From an uncultured bacterium (GTDB taxonomy: Bacteria > JAAXHH01), in contig CAJXCW010000027.1 in the NCBI GenBank assembly GCA_913051705.1, positions 1 through 32,268 on the forward strand: a DNA stretch of 32,268 nucleotides, written 5' to 3'. A program made the translations under genes and the position numbers. Shown piece by piece: positions 7,195 through 16,266 of the stretch (positions are counted from its first letter, which is position 1; each line of letters begins with the position of its first letter). The notes beneath the pieces are model-generated. The model ran no database searches. It saw nothing but the letters and a program-made list of their open reading frames with translations, and was not told where the DNA came from.

Positions 7195-7602
7195 TTATAC
7201 TTTAACACCGCGCCATTCGTTGCGGTCACTAGAAATATCAATCACATTGCCGTCAGGATCGATCGCTTTAAATGCAATATCAGGCAAAGTCTCAGTATCA
7301 ATATCGTACCGGCCTTTTACTGTTTTCGGCCTTTCTGCTCCCCAGACTTTAATCCGTTGCCAGATGGCCTCAAGGTCATCGACCAGAATACCGAAGTGGA
7401 TATATTCCTCACCTTCTTCAAGAACAGGTCGTGGTTGATTGCCGTGGGGAAGCAGGGTGATATTGGAGGTGCCATCACTCAGATCGACAGCTGCACCCTC
7501 ACCACGATAGCCGACGAACGTAAATCCGATGACTTCTTCATAAAATCGACGGGATACAGCCACATCACGGCAACGCAAAGCGAGATGACGTAAGAAAGCC
7601 AT
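7195..7602 (-). CDS. VOC superfamily (glyoxalase/dioxygenase-like) protein
   Basis: 135 aa, the size of a single-chain VOC protein with two beta-alpha-beta-beta-beta modules. Module one starts FLRHLALRCRD with His6, a usual metal ligand; module two starts EEYIHFGILVDD with His69 and ends DPDGNVIDIS, where Asp122 occupies the position normally held by the metal-binding Glu. The paired YEEVIGF motif of module one is also typical. The ATG has AGGAG six bases upstream. Family members include glyoxalase I, extradiol dioxygenases, epimerases and resistance proteins; none can be preferred. It lies 104 bp downstream of the Tat aminotransferase-like gene on the same strand. Confidence 0.85.
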   Translation of the reverse strand: MAFLRHLALRCRDVAVSRRFYEEVIGFTFVGYRGEGAAVDLSDGTSNITLLPHGNQPRPVLEEGEEYIHFGILVDDLEAIWQRIKVWGAERPKTVKGRYDIDTETLPDIAFKAIDPDGNVIDISSDRNEWRGVKV

Positions 7603-7706
7603 GAGAAACTCCTGCTTGACAGCATGGTCGCAAGCTGTATACCATATAAATGTTCAGCAATCAGCAAATTAAAGGTTGAGACCGATAATTCATCAATCAA
7701 CAATTG

Positions 7707-9131
7707 TTACAACCTCTTCTCCTTGGCGATCTCTTCAACGGCGTCGATCAGCTTATCCGTCTGTGCATCGGTCACCATCACATGCATGGACGCCCGGTTG
7801 GCATCCCAGTTGATCTCCGAATGCGTCACATTGCGGATGTAAATACGATTCCGTTCCCAGAGTCTAGCATTCAGGTCGCGGGTGGCTACGCCGTCGACCT
7901 TGAAGGCCACCAGCGCCGCGCTCATTCGCGGATCTTCGGAACTGTATACCGTCACACCGTCAATATTACGGAGTGCGTTGGCCAGGCGGACAGCCTGATA
8001 CCGGTTACGGGCTTCGAGGGCTTGGGGGGTGATCATATTATGAAAATCAAGCGCCGCATTAATAGCGACTCTGGCCGGGGCATTGGAGGAGCCACGTAAT
8101 TCGAACTTGGCGGCGCCGGCCAGGTATGGTTCATAATAATCCTTGGTAGCGCCCGTCAGTTCCTGGCCATACATGGACATCCCGTTGATCGGCCCGGAGT
8201 ATACCGTCGGCCAAACGCGATCGACGACATCTTCACGCACGTAGAAAAAGCCGGTATACATCGAGGCCAACATCCATTTATGACACGGACCGGCATACAT
8301 GTCGCATGCGAGGTCATGCATATTCATTTTCAGCATGCCCGGCGGCTGGGCGCCGTCCACGAGCGTCAGAATGCCTCTCGCCCGGGCCATCTCGCAGATT
8401 TCTTTCACGGGCAGAAGCAGACCGTCGGTGTAATTGATATGGCAGAAGCTGATCAGCTTGGTGCGCGGCGTAATAGCCGCCTCAAACGCCTTGACGAGTT
8501 CGTCCGGATTATCCGGCGGATGAAATTTGTGGTCGGACAGATCGATCATCACCGTTTTGGTTTTCTGCCGGGCAGCCCGCAGGTTGATGGGCTGCACACC
8601 ACCGGAGTGATCGTGATTGGTAGTGATAATTTCATCCCCCGGCTCCATATCGATACCGAAGGTCCCGAATACCATCCCTTCCGTGGTGTTGTTGGTAAAC
8701 GCTACTTCGCTGGACTTACAGCCGATAAAATTTGCCATCTTGTTACGTAGGTTGTCTCTGAATTCACTATTGTATACATACCGGGAATAACTCTGATAAT
8801 CGCTGTTGATGCCTTCCAGTGCAGCAATTTGCGCTCTGTGTACGGGGCCCGGCGACGGACCTCGGGTACCGGTATTCATATAGGCGATATCATCGCGTAT
8901 AACAAACTGATCGGCCACCCAGTTCCAGTAGCCGACATCATTCGGTTCTGCCGGTTCATCGGCTGGTAAAGGCGCGGCAGTTGCCTTACGGCCGGTCAGT
9001 GTCATCAAGGCCGTTCCGGCAGCAATCCCGCCCATGACCCGACCCAGAAATCCACGACGCGTCAACGCCTTTAGCTTTTCAGGATCTTCAAAACGCGGAT
9101 CGAAATTGATCCCTGCTTCTTCTGTATACAT
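7707..9131 (-). CDS. Tat-exported class V aminotransferase-fold PLP enzyme
   Basis: 474 aa. The N-terminus carries a twin-arginine signal (TRRGFLGRVMGG, Arg25-Arg26, then a weakly hydrophobic AAGTALMTLTG core and ATAAP cleavage region), so the folded enzyme with PLP bound is probably exported. The catalytic domain shows NNTTEGM (phosphate cup), NHDHSGGV, DGAQPPG (Asp259 for the pyridine nitrogen, Gln262) and GPCHKWMLA (Lys285, the Schiff-base Lys). This matches the isopenicillin-N epimerase/cysteine desulfurase-like subgroup of fold type I. GAGGAG nine bases upstream supports the start. The reaction is unknown; an exported amino-acid epimerase or lyase is possible. Confidence 0.9.
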   Translation of the reverse strand: MYTEEAGINFDPRFEDPEKLKALTRRGFLGRVMGGIAAGTALMTLTGRKATAAPLPADEPAEPNDVGYWNWVADQFVIRDDIAYMNTGTRGPSPGPVHRAQIAALEGINSDYQSYSRYVYNSEFRDNLRNKMANFIGCKSSEVAFTNNTTEGMVFGTFGIDMEPGDEIITTNHDHSGGVQPINLRAARQKTKTVMIDLSDHKFHPPDNPDELVKAFEAAITPRTKLISFCHINYTDGLLLPVKEICEMARARGILTLVDGAQPPGMLKMNMHDLACDMYAGPCHKWMLASMYTGFFYVREDVVDRVWPTVYSGPINGMSMYGQELTGATKDYYEPYLAGAAKFELRGSSNAPARVAINAALDFHNMITPQALEARNRYQAVRLANALRNIDGVTVYSSEDPRMSAALVAFKVDGVATRDLNARLWERNRIYIRNVTHSEINWDANRASMHVMVTDAQTDKLIDAVEEIAKEKRL

Positions 9132-9501
9132 ATCATGAATCTCCTCAAAGGGCGCGCAGCATCGCTACGACGTCCAATCGTAATCAACCGTGATAACAGG
9201 ATGATAATTTCGTTTCTTTACTCAGCTATACGAGAAAACAAAAAGACATCGATATTTTATCAGGTCGACCTGATTCAGGCTGAAAGGTGAAATTAGGATG
9301 TAATAATGAAAATACAATGCGGGATAGAAAATTCAAATGAAAAATCCCTTTGTACTGAAAGTAATTCACCTATGGGATTTTCAAAATGACCAAAAAACTC
9401 TTTCTTCGTCAGGTTGAACGATATAGATTGTGCCAAAACCAGCCTTAGGGAAAATAAACAGAACATTTCACGGCGTACTAAAAAACCAGGGAAAACCGGT
9501 T
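9132..9501. other. 370-bp divergent intergenic region
   Basis: It separates the divergent aminotransferase-like gene and the enolase-superfamily gene, so both promoters should lie here. It is AT-rich with no convincing open frame. A possible operator or hairpin is formed by aaaatccc (9341-9348) and gggatttt (9374-9381), separated by 25 bases. No clear -35/-10 pair could be fixed. Confidence 0.5.
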
Positions 9502-10590
9502 ATGAAAATCACCCGTATCAACCTGTACGTCGTCAACGTGCCCGAACGACATTGGTGGTGGTCGGACGACACCTACGGCCAGCCGCTCCATCAGCGGGCG
9601 GAACATGGTGTCGCTGAGATAGAAACGAATCAGGGTCTCATTGGACTGACCCAAATAGAGCGGTTCACGCCGTGGGATGTGGTCCATCGGGAGTTAGCGG
9701 ACTGGCTGGGTATGGATGTGTTGGAAATCAATCTACCCGATAGACGGCCCGTGATGACGGGCTCTTTTGAGCAGGCTATTCTGGACATCCGAGGACAGGC
9801 GCTGGGCGTGCCCATCTGGCAATTATTGGGCGGTCGGTATCGAGACCTACTGCCTATCACGCAATGCACCGGTTATAAGGCACCGGACCATACGGCAGCA
9901 GATGCGCAATGGGGCTGGGAACACGGTTTTCGTTCGTATAAAATGAAGTGTATAACACAGAATGAAACCACACCTGAAGCCCGTATAAACTATGTGGCCG
10001 ATCGGGTGGAGGCTATACACGCGGTGCTACCTGACATGATAGTCCGGCCGGATATACGGTGGCGCCTGAAAGAAGTATGGGCTGTTCAGGAACTGGCCGG
10101 CCGGCTTCAGGGCCATAAATTGGATTCTCTTGAAAGTCCGATCGCCCGGAGAAAAACAGCCAACTATCCGGAATGGCGACGATTGCGTCAGACTATTTCT
10201 TTTCCCGTAGCCGATCATGTCAGCAGTACGGACAATCTGCTGACTGCCTACCAGGAACAGGCGATCGACTATGCCATCATAGGCGATGCCAGTTATATCG
10301 ACACCGTTCGCCAATCACACTTAGCCCACGCCCTTAATTTTGGCGGCTGGTCGCAAACCGTGTCTTACGGCCCGGGCGCCGCTATGGGCATACACGTCGC
10401 CGCGTGTATGCCGCATATAACCCAACCCTATGATATGGTAGGCCCCATGGCCTGGGAGAATACCCTGGTCAACGAAGACTTTCCCTTCGAAAACGGCAGC
10501 CTTCTCATACCCGACCGACCCGGCCTCGGCTACACGCTCAACCACGAGGCCGTGAAAAAGTATCTGGTGTCCCAACAGATATTTGAGTGA
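9502..10590 (+). CDS. Enolase-superfamily protein (mandelate racemase/muconate lactonizing type)
   Basis: 362 aa. N-terminal capping domain (1-115), then a TIM-barrel domain with the KxK catalytic motif YKMKC (Lys147, Lys149), Asp184 (VRPDIRW), Glu211 (LESPI) and Asp238 (VADHV) as probable Mg ligands, and GDAS (261-264). Members abstract the alpha proton of a carboxylate to racemise or dehydrate it. The third ligand as Asp and the lack of an obvious barrel-end His dyad make a classical dehydratase less certain; a racemase/epimerase or cycloisomerase is possible. Start: AGGGA nine bases before ATG 9502; an upstream GTG adds 24 unlikely residues. First gene of a + strand cluster; HAD follows after 13 bp. 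Confidence 0.85.
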   Translation: MKITRINLYVVNVPERHWWWSDDTYGQPLHQRAEHGVAEIETNQGLIGLTQIERFTPWDVVHRELADWLGMDVLEINLPDRRPVMTGSFEQAILDIRGQALGVPIWQLLGGRYRDLLPITQCTGYKAPDHTAADAQWGWEHGFRSYKMKCITQNETTPEARINYVADRVEAIHAVLPDMIVRPDIRWRLKEVWAVQELAGRLQGHKLDSLESPIARRKTANYPEWRRLRQTISFPVADHVSSTDNLLTAYQEQAIDYAIIGDASYIDTVRQSHLAHALNFGGWSQTVSYGPGAAMGIHVAACMPHITQPYDMVGPMAWENTLVNEDFPFENGSLLIPDRPGLGYTLNHEAVKKYLVSQQIFE

Positions 10591-10603
10591 GGACGACAAC
10601 CTG

Positions 10604-11269
10604 ATGATTAAAGCTGTTATCTTCGACATGGATGGTATTCTGATCGACTCGGAAACGATCTGGCACGAAGCCGAGATCAAAGTGTTCGGCCGGGTGGGGC
10701 TGGAGATGGCCGTCGGAGATTGTCTGAAAACACAGGGCTTACGGGTGGATGAAGTGGTCGATTTCTGGTACCGGCAGCATCCATGGACTGCGGTTTCGAA
10801 AACCGATATCGCCGATCAAATTGTCGAGGCGGTCATCGTCGGAGTCAAACAACGAGGGGTATTGATCGATGGGGCCGAACAGGCGCTCGGGTTTGTGGGC
10901 AGTTTGCGCTTGCCCGTCGCTCTGGCGTCCTCTTCTTCGTATGCGCTCATTGATGCGGTGATCGATAAGTTCGATCTAAGATCTCATTTTGATGTCATCT
11001 ACTCAGCACAGGAAGAGGTCCTGGGCAAACCTCATCCGGGGGTATATATTACGACCGCCCGAAAAATGCAGGTTCCCACGGATCAGTGCGTGGCCATCGA
11101 AGATTCAATTAACGGCGTCCTATCCGCTAAAGCGGCCAGAATGGCCTGCATCGCCGTACCGGAACAGGTTGCCCGATATGACCGCCGTTTCGGTATTGCG
11201 GATTGTCAGATCGAATCGCTCCATCAGATCGGCCCTGAACTCTGGGCGACATTATCGGGAAATGGTTAA
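10604..11269 (+). CDS. HAD-family phosphatase (beta-phosphoglucomutase/hexitol-phosphatase-like)
   Basis: 221 aa from ATG 10604; TGAGG about 11 bases upstream overlaps the stop of the preceding gene. Motif I is FDMDG (nucleophile Asp8, acid/base Asp10), motif II is ALASSSS, the Lys is in GKPHPGVY and motif III is AIEDSINGV. A helical C1 cap lies between motif I and motif II. This is the subgroup of 2-deoxyglucose-6-phosphate and hexitol phosphatases and beta-phosphoglucomutase. Between two enolase-superfamily genes it probably dephosphorylates or isomerises a sugar phosphate; phosphatase versus mutase cannot be settled by eye. Confidence 0.9.
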   Translation: MIKAVIFDMDGILIDSETIWHEAEIKVFGRVGLEMAVGDCLKTQGLRVDEVVDFWYRQHPWTAVSKTDIADQIVEAVIVGVKQRGVLIDGAEQALGFVGSLRLPVALASSSSYALIDAVIDKFDLRSHFDVIYSAQEEVLGKPHPGVYITTARKMQVPTDQCVAIEDSINGVLSAKAARMACIAVPEQVARYDRRFGIADCQIESLHQIGPELWATLSGNG

Positions 11270-11290
11270 TAAAATGAGAGGATACGAACC

Positions 11291-12418
11291 ATGAAAATTG
11301 AAGACATCGAATCCTATTTTGTTGGTGGGGGGTACCTCATCCGTATCCGTACAGATACCGGCCTGACCGGCCTGGGACAGACCGCCTGCTGGGGATATCC
11401 GGAAGCTGTACATCAAATTGTCGAGCGATTTAAAAACTATCTGATCGGGCAGAACCCCTTTCGGATCGAGCACCATTGGCAATATTTATATCGCATGTCA
11501 CCGTTTCGTGGCAGCGCCCTGTCCGGGGCGATCAGCGCGGTCGATATTGCCCTCTGGGATATTAAAGGCAAACATTTTGGTGTGCCGGTCTGGGAATTAC
11601 TCGGCGGCAATTGCCGGGATAAGATCCGGCTGCATTTGCTCGGCGGCGGTTCTACGCCGGACACGATGTACGAAGCAGCTCAGAATGCAGTAAAAGAAGG
11701 ATTCACGGCTCTTAAGTTTGATCCACTTCCGGGTGGATATCAGGATATGGCGGTAGATCGGTTAATTAAGACGGCACGCGATCTGGTGGCTGCCGCCCGT
11801 GAAGGAGGCGGCCCGGATCTGGACCTGATCATCGAGATCCACCGCAAACTGACGCCACTCACTGCGATGCCTCTGGCGGACGCCCTGCATGAATTCAATC
11901 TGATGTTATACGAGGATCCGTTGCAGATAGACAGCATCATGGCCCAGGGTGAGGTCGCCCAACGGGTTCGCGTGCCGGTCGGTAACGGGGAACGACTCAA
12001 TACAATCTGGGAGTTCCGTGAATTGCTCGCCCATGGCGGTCCGCAATATGTCCGTCCGGATGTCGCATTGGCCGGCGGATTGACCCATTGTAAGAAGATT
12101 GCCGCCATCGCCGAATCCTACCATTGTGCTGTGGTCACCCATAACTTTCTATCGCCCCTGATCACCGCCGCCTCTCTTCATCTGGACACCAGTATTCCAA
12201 ACTTCATCACACAGGAATACAGCAAAGGCGATGAATCGGAGAAAAACGCCGTGTTTAAAACAGATCATCGGCGTGAAGGCGGATATATTCCCATATCAAA
12301 CGCCCCGGGTTTAGGGGTGGAACTGGATGAGACCCTGCTCGCCGAAGCGACCTTCACCCCTATGAACCAGGCCAGTACCCTGTTACGCGAAGATGGGTCC
12401 GTGGCCTTTTCAGTGTAG
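11291..12418 (+). CDS. Enolase-superfamily sugar-acid dehydratase (galactonate/mannonate dehydratase-like)
   Basis: 375 aa with GAGAGG nine bases before the ATG. Capping domain to about 110 (GAISAVDIALWDIKGK). Barrel: Lys142 (LKFDP), Glu182 (IIEIHRKLTP) where most relatives have Asp, Glu208 (YEDPL), Glu234 (GNGERL) and His284 (VVTHNFLSP). The EIH.KL.P and THNFLSPL patterns belong to acid-sugar dehydratases, which remove water from an aldonate to give a 2-keto-3-deoxy acid. It follows the HAD gene by 21 bp and is probably co-transcribed. It is only distantly related to the other enolase-superfamily gene here, so the pair likely acts on different substrates or steps. Confidence 0.88.
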   Translation: MKIEDIESYFVGGGYLIRIRTDTGLTGLGQTACWGYPEAVHQIVERFKNYLIGQNPFRIEHHWQYLYRMSPFRGSALSGAISAVDIALWDIKGKHFGVPVWELLGGNCRDKIRLHLLGGGSTPDTMYEAAQNAVKEGFTALKFDPLPGGYQDMAVDRLIKTARDLVAAAREGGGPDLDLIIEIHRKLTPLTAMPLADALHEFNLMLYEDPLQIDSIMAQGEVAQRVRVPVGNGERLNTIWEFRELLAHGGPQYVRPDVALAGGLTHCKKIAAIAESYHCAVVTHNFLSPLITAASLHLDTSIPNFITQEYSKGDESEKNAVFKTDHRREGGYIPISNAPGLGVELDETLLAEATFTPMNQASTLLREDGSVAFSV

Positions 12419-12453
12419 CCACCAAGTCATAATTAACACACCGGACTTTTTCA

Positions 12454-12488
12454 CCTTCTCCCCTTCTCTTTCATTAAAGGGGAGGAGG
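12454..12488 (+). promoter_or_regulatory. Pyrimidine/purine hairpin in the leader of the phosphodiesterase gene
   Basis: ccttctcccctt (12454-12465) pairs with aaggggaggagg (12477-12488) with one mismatch and an 11-nt loop, ending 15 bases before the GGAG of the next gene. Similar hairpins of C/T-rich left and G/A-rich right arm precede the genes at 14259 and 20319. Confidence 0.5.
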
Positions 12489-12515
12489 CTTAGGGCAACC
12501 ACCGGAGAACATATT

Positions 12516-13301
12516 TTGAATGAAAATTTATCCGTCATCCTGTTTTCTATAGACGGCATGCGACCGGATGGCCTGATGCAGGCCCATACGCCGGCGATCG
12601 ATACACTTATGGATCAGGGCGCTCACACCTTGACGGCACAGACGGTCATGCCGTCCTCAACCCTGCCGTGTCATTCTTCCATGTTCTACGGATGTCTGCC
12701 CGAACGGCATGGTATTACAACCAACACGTGGACGCCGCAAGTTCGACCTGTCCCGAGCGTGATCGAGGTTGTCCATCAGGCCGGCGGGGTGACCGCCTCC
12801 TTTTATAATTGGGAACAGTTACGCGATCTATCCCCACCCGGCTTTCTGGACGCTTCTTTCTTTTTGAATAACTGTGATAGACCGGAGGGTGATCATGAAC
12901 TGGCGGATCTGGCGGTTCGCTGGATGCAGGGCCATGAATTTTCTTTGGCGTTCGTATATTTCGGGTATGTGGATATCGCCGGTCATAATCACGGGTGGAT
13001 GTCTGATCCGTATATAGAGGCCATAGGAAACGCCGACCAGTGCATTCAAAAGGTGCTTGATGCAGCGCCCGACAGTTGTCTTATCATACTCACCAGCGAC
13101 CACGGCGGGCATGGACAATCACATGGGACGGACTGCGATGAGGATATGACCACGCCGGTCGTGCTGGCCGGCTTAAACATTCCGGCAGGAGTTACAATCG
13201 ATCGTCCCGTTCGCATAACTGATATTGCACCGACAATCACCCAGGCTTTACAGCTTACCATGCCATCCGATTGGATTGGTTCACCGTTGACGTTCAGTTG
13301 A
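12516..13301 (+). CDS. Alkaline phosphatase-superfamily phosphodiesterase/nucleotide pyrophosphatase
   Basis: 261 aa. The fold is shown by SIDGMRPDG (Asp13 metal ligand), SSTLPCHSS (Thr49, likely nucleophile), FGYVDIAGHNHG (Asp153, His157) and TSDHGGHGQSHG (Asp195, His196, His203), the seven ligands of the NPP-type alkaline phosphatase superfamily. It is short compared with usual 400-aa members and lacks a signal peptide, so it is likely cytosolic. The in-frame start is TTG 12516, eight bases after GGAG; the nearby ATG at 12520 is out of frame and a more upstream start would overlap the preceding gene. Likely splits a phosphate mono- or diester; substrate unknown. Confidence 0.85.
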   Translation: MNENLSVILFSIDGMRPDGLMQAHTPAIDTLMDQGAHTLTAQTVMPSSTLPCHSSMFYGCLPERHGITTNTWTPQVRPVPSVIEVVHQAGGVTASFYNWEQLRDLSPPGFLDASFFLNNCDRPEGDHELADLAVRWMQGHEFSLAFVYFGYVDIAGHNHGWMSDPYIEAIGNADQCIQKVLDAAPDSCLIILTSDHGGHGQSHGTDCDEDMTTPVVLAGLNIPAGVTIDRPVRITDIAPTITQALQLTMPSDWIGSPLTFS

Positions 13302-13357
13302 CATTATGCATTTGCCACCGGCTACGTGCCACCCGCTATACGCAGTAAGGAATTCGC

Positions 13358-14155
13358 ATGCGTCGTTACAGTATTCTTCATCCATTATGGATGGCATTTT
13401 ATTCCGGCGACATCTATGATGATGTCGCCCGGAACTGGCGTATCCAACCTTTCCTGTATCTGATCATCCTGCTGGCCATCGGTTGGCTTCCGCGGTACAC
13501 ACAGCTTCAGAACGCGGTGGATGATTGGATGACCCAGGAAGCGCCTTTGATCATTGATCAGATTCCGGTCATCACCATATCGGAAGGTCAATTATCTACC
13601 AGCGTGAATACGCCGGTGCTGGTGCATGACCAGGCGGGCCAGGTGTTTTTGATCATTGATGCTACCGGTGAGTATACCTCTCTGGATGGAACGAATGCCA
13701 GCTTGCTGCTGACAAAAACAGACATTCATATCCGGGATGCGGCCTCTAATGTGCAAACACAGCCCCTCCCTGCAGGTCCGCCGGAAACACTCACGCAGGA
13801 GACCTTATACGAAATCGCAGATTTTATCCGATCACTGATTAACTCCTTATTGTTTCCAATTCTGATCATCATCTCCTATATATTCCGAATGGGGCAAGTT
13901 CTGATATACGCGCTTCTGGGCAGGCATTATTTAACGGCTCTACGGAAAGAGTTACCCTATAGAACGCTGGTCCATCTCGCGATAATAGCCGTCACCCCAT
14001 CTGTTTTGCTGGATGGCCTGCATGACCTGATGGAAACCCCCTTCCCCACATGGCTCTGGTGGCCCGCCTGTTTTCTCCTGTCGACAGGCTACCTGGTATT
14101 CGGCATCCGGACCGTCACCGGAACCGAGGAAGAACAAAACAACATACAATCATGA
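13358..14155 (+). CDS. DUF1189-family membrane protein
   Basis: 265 aa. The opening FYSGDIYDDVARNW followed by the first membrane helix FLYLIILLAIGWLP is the signature of DUF1189. A long extracytoplasmic segment (about 50-155) of beta character follows, then three more hydrophobic helices (SLLFPILIIISYIF; TLVHLAIIAVTPSVLL; WPACFLLSTGYLVFGI). AAGGA precedes the ATG at normal distance. The function of DUF1189 is unknown. It stands 56 bp after the phosphodiesterase gene and may share its transcript. No catalytic motif is visible. Confidence 0.8.
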   Translation: MRRYSILHPLWMAFYSGDIYDDVARNWRIQPFLYLIILLAIGWLPRYTQLQNAVDDWMTQEAPLIIDQIPVITISEGQLSTSVNTPVLVHDQAGQVFLIIDATGEYTSLDGTNASLLLTKTDIHIRDAASNVQTQPLPAGPPETLTQETLYEIADFIRSLINSLLFPILIIISYIFRMGQVLIYALLGRHYLTALRKELPYRTLVHLAIIAVTPSVLLDGLHDLMETPFPTWLWWPACFLLSTGYLVFGIRTVTGTEEEQNNIQS

Positions 14156-14200
14156 GCTTAAAATAGGCCCATTAATCATACCCCTCCAAACGCCATCTCA

Positions 14201-14235
14201 CCTCCTCTCTTTCCTTGTAAAGGAATGGTCCGAGG
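14201..14235 (+). promoter_or_regulatory. Degenerate pyrimidine/purine hairpin upstream of the ThuA-Gfo gene
   Basis: cctcctctctttcctt pairs partly with aaggaatggtccgagg: the outer cctc/gagg and inner ttcctt/aaggaa match. It ends about 23 bases before ATG 14259. It resembles the leader hairpins at 12454 and 20256, but the middle of the stem does not pair. Confidence 0.35.
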
Positions 14236-14258
14236 TCAGGCGTCCGAAAGGATTCTGA

Positions 14259-15923
14259 ATGAAACGCATCCTACTCTTAATCAACCAACCGGCCCCGCCA
14301 TACAGCGATTTTTCAGCGATGTTTTCTGGTCTGCTTGCCGATTCAGGACAATTCGACCTGGAGGTGACCGATGATCGGGACCGCCTGCGCGATCTGTCCG
14401 GCTTCGATGCCGCAGCGTTCTATATTGGTGGCGGCACGCTGACTGAGGACCAGGAAAGGGGCATTACCGGTTTTGTCCGGCAGGGGGGTGGGTTACTCGC
14501 GGTACATGGCGCCAATGTCGGTCTGGCGCAATATACGGATTATATCGAAATGATCGGGACCGAATTCATCGGCCATGATCCGCTGGGGCCCTTTGAGGTG
14601 AACGTCGGATCCGATATCGACGATATCCTGCCCCGCCTGAGTACGTCCTTTCGTGTGGAAGACGAATGCTACAACATGGCCATCAAAACCGAAGCGCCTC
14701 TCAGATGGTTCCAGCATGGCCTCTGGACTTTTGAGCGGAAACCGCTGGGCTATGTACGCGACTACGGCGAGGGACGTGTGTTCTATACGGCGCTGGGGCA
14801 TGATCGCCGGACCTTCGGTCACGCCGATTTTCAGGATCAGTTGATTAAGGGCTTGCGTTATGTATGCGGCATGCAGGACAATCCAAACATACGCATCGGA
14901 TTGGTGGGCTATGGTCCACTGTTCGGCATGGGCAGGCACCATAGCGAACAGATTGCCAACACACACGGTTTCGAGCTGGCTGCAATCTGTGATAAAGATC
15001 CAGCCCGGCTTGAAGCCGCCAGAGAAGAACAGGGAGAACAGATTCCCACCTTTACGGATACAACGGATCTGATCAACAGCGGTTTGATCGATCTGGCTAT
15101 TGTGATTGTCCCACATGTCTATCATGCCACGGTGGCCAGACTGTTTTTAGAAGCCGGTCTACACGTTATCACCGAAAAACCATTCACCGTCCATGTCTCG
15201 GAGGCGAATGAGTTGATTGCTCTCGCCCGTGAGAAAGACGTGATGATTTCTGTATATCACAATCGGCATTGGGACCCGGATATTCTGTCTCTTCGAGAAA
15301 TCGTGGAAGCGGGTACCATCGGTGATTTATATTCCATCGAGTGCAATATGGTCGGTTACGGCGCCCCGGGCCAGGCCTGGCGATCCCATAAGCCCATATC
15401 CGGCGGCGCCATGTACGACATGGGCGCGCATCAATTCGAGAAAATTTTGCAGCTCGTGCCGCAACACAACACCAGAGGAGAACGTATCAACAAACAGGCG
15501 TCGTTATACGGCAATTTCCTCAAGCGTGTGTGGCACAACAACACCAACGAAGATTTCTGCCGGGCGTACGTACGGTTTGATACAGGGCTTGAAGCGCAGT
15601 TGATCAATTCGAGTATTCATGCGTCTTCCAAACCACTGTGGACGGTCCAGGGTACAAATGGATCGGTGGTCATGGCGGGATGGGACGGCTCTGCGACGGT
15701 TACGAGGGCCTGTGTAGACGGGCGTCACCAGGTCGTCGAGGTACCGAAATTGGACCGGGGACATAACTGGCAGGGGTACTACAAAAATGTGTCGGACCAC
15801 CTGTTATCCGGCCTGCCCCTTCTCATAACGGGCGAATGGGCAAAAGGCCCCATACAGTGTATTGAAGGATGTGAAACGGCTGCAAGAGAGAACAAACTGG
15901 TTGAAATAAAATTTGACTTCTAA
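14259..15923 (+). CDS. ThuA-like domain fused to a Gfo/Idh/MocA oxidoreductase
   Basis: 554 aa in two domains. Residues 1-205 are a ThuA-like (class I glutamine amidotransferase fold, trehalose-utilisation) domain: YIGGGTL, GGGLLAVHGAN (77-87), IGHDPLGPF, YTALGHD (176-182). Residues 211-554 are a Gfo/Idh/MocA dehydrogenase: Rossmann IRIGLVGYGPLFGMGRHH, catalytic-type EKP (306-308), and GAMYDMGAHQFE (Asp387, His391). Such enzymes oxidise or epimerise sugars and polyols with NAD(P). ThuA and Gfo proteins are often neighbours in gene clusters; here they are one chain, suggesting consecutive or coupled steps. AAAGGA precedes the ATG. It is cytosolic by lack of a signal. Confidence 0.9.
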   Translation: MKRILLLINQPAPPYSDFSAMFSGLLADSGQFDLEVTDDRDRLRDLSGFDAAAFYIGGGTLTEDQERGITGFVRQGGGLLAVHGANVGLAQYTDYIEMIGTEFIGHDPLGPFEVNVGSDIDDILPRLSTSFRVEDECYNMAIKTEAPLRWFQHGLWTFERKPLGYVRDYGEGRVFYTALGHDRRTFGHADFQDQLIKGLRYVCGMQDNPNIRIGLVGYGPLFGMGRHHSEQIANTHGFELAAICDKDPARLEAAREEQGEQIPTFTDTTDLINSGLIDLAIVIVPHVYHATVARLFLEAGLHVITEKPFTVHVSEANELIALAREKDVMISVYHNRHWDPDILSLREIVEAGTIGDLYSIECNMVGYGAPGQAWRSHKPISGGAMYDMGAHQFEKILQLVPQHNTRGERINKQASLYGNFLKRVWHNNTNEDFCRAYVRFDTGLEAQLINSSIHASSKPLWTVQGTNGSVVMAGWDGSATVTRACVDGRHQVVEVPKLDRGHNWQGYYKNVSDHLLSGLPLLITGEWAKGPIQCIEGCETAARENKLVEIKFDF

Positions 15924-16013
15924 TTTGGAAGTATGAAACCTGATCACAGAAACACGTGAGAGACACGAGATCACGGAAGCTCTTCTCTCTCATTTTAATA
16001 TTGAGGTCTAATC

Positions 16014-16256
16014 ATGAAAAGGCGTGAGATCCTGGAATCTGCCTTTACTATCCTGGCGATCCTGGCCCTATGGCCGGTTATCCTGGGGTGGAAACATCCC
16101 ATTTATAATATCATGCTGGGCGTTATCCTGATCATTTTCATTGTCCTGGTCATTAACAAATTCCGGCGCGTAAAACACATGTATGAGGAAAGCAAAATAG
16201 AAGCAAAAAAACGCCCTCCCGGACCGCCGGATCCGAGAGATATGTTTCAGCCGTAA
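16014..16256 (+). CDS. Small two-helix membrane protein, 80 aa
   Basis: Two hydrophobic helices (ESAFTILAILALWPVILGW and IMLGVILIIFIVLVINKF) joined by a short loop, then a basic segment (RRVKHMYEESKIEAKK) and a Pro-rich tail (PPGPPDPRD). The positive charges after helix two suggest both ends are cytoplasmic. GAGG lies about eight bases before the ATG. I do not recognise a family. It ends 10 bp from the convergent aldo/keto reductase. The 90 bp before it contain no other gene. Confidence 0.65.
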   Translation: MKRREILESAFTILAILALWPVILGWKHPIYNIMLGVILIIFIVLVINKFRRVKHMYEESKIEAKKRPPGPPDPRDMFQP

Positions 16257-16266
16257 ACGAGGAGGG

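Noticed and set aside
7002-7205. Small gene in the gap before the VOC gene
   Set aside because: No ribosome binding site, no recognisable protein pattern, and it contains words resembling the intergenic repeats.
14493-15125. 210-codon antisense frame within the ThuA-Gfo gene
   Set aside because: It lies wholly opposite a well-supported gene and shows no family motif.
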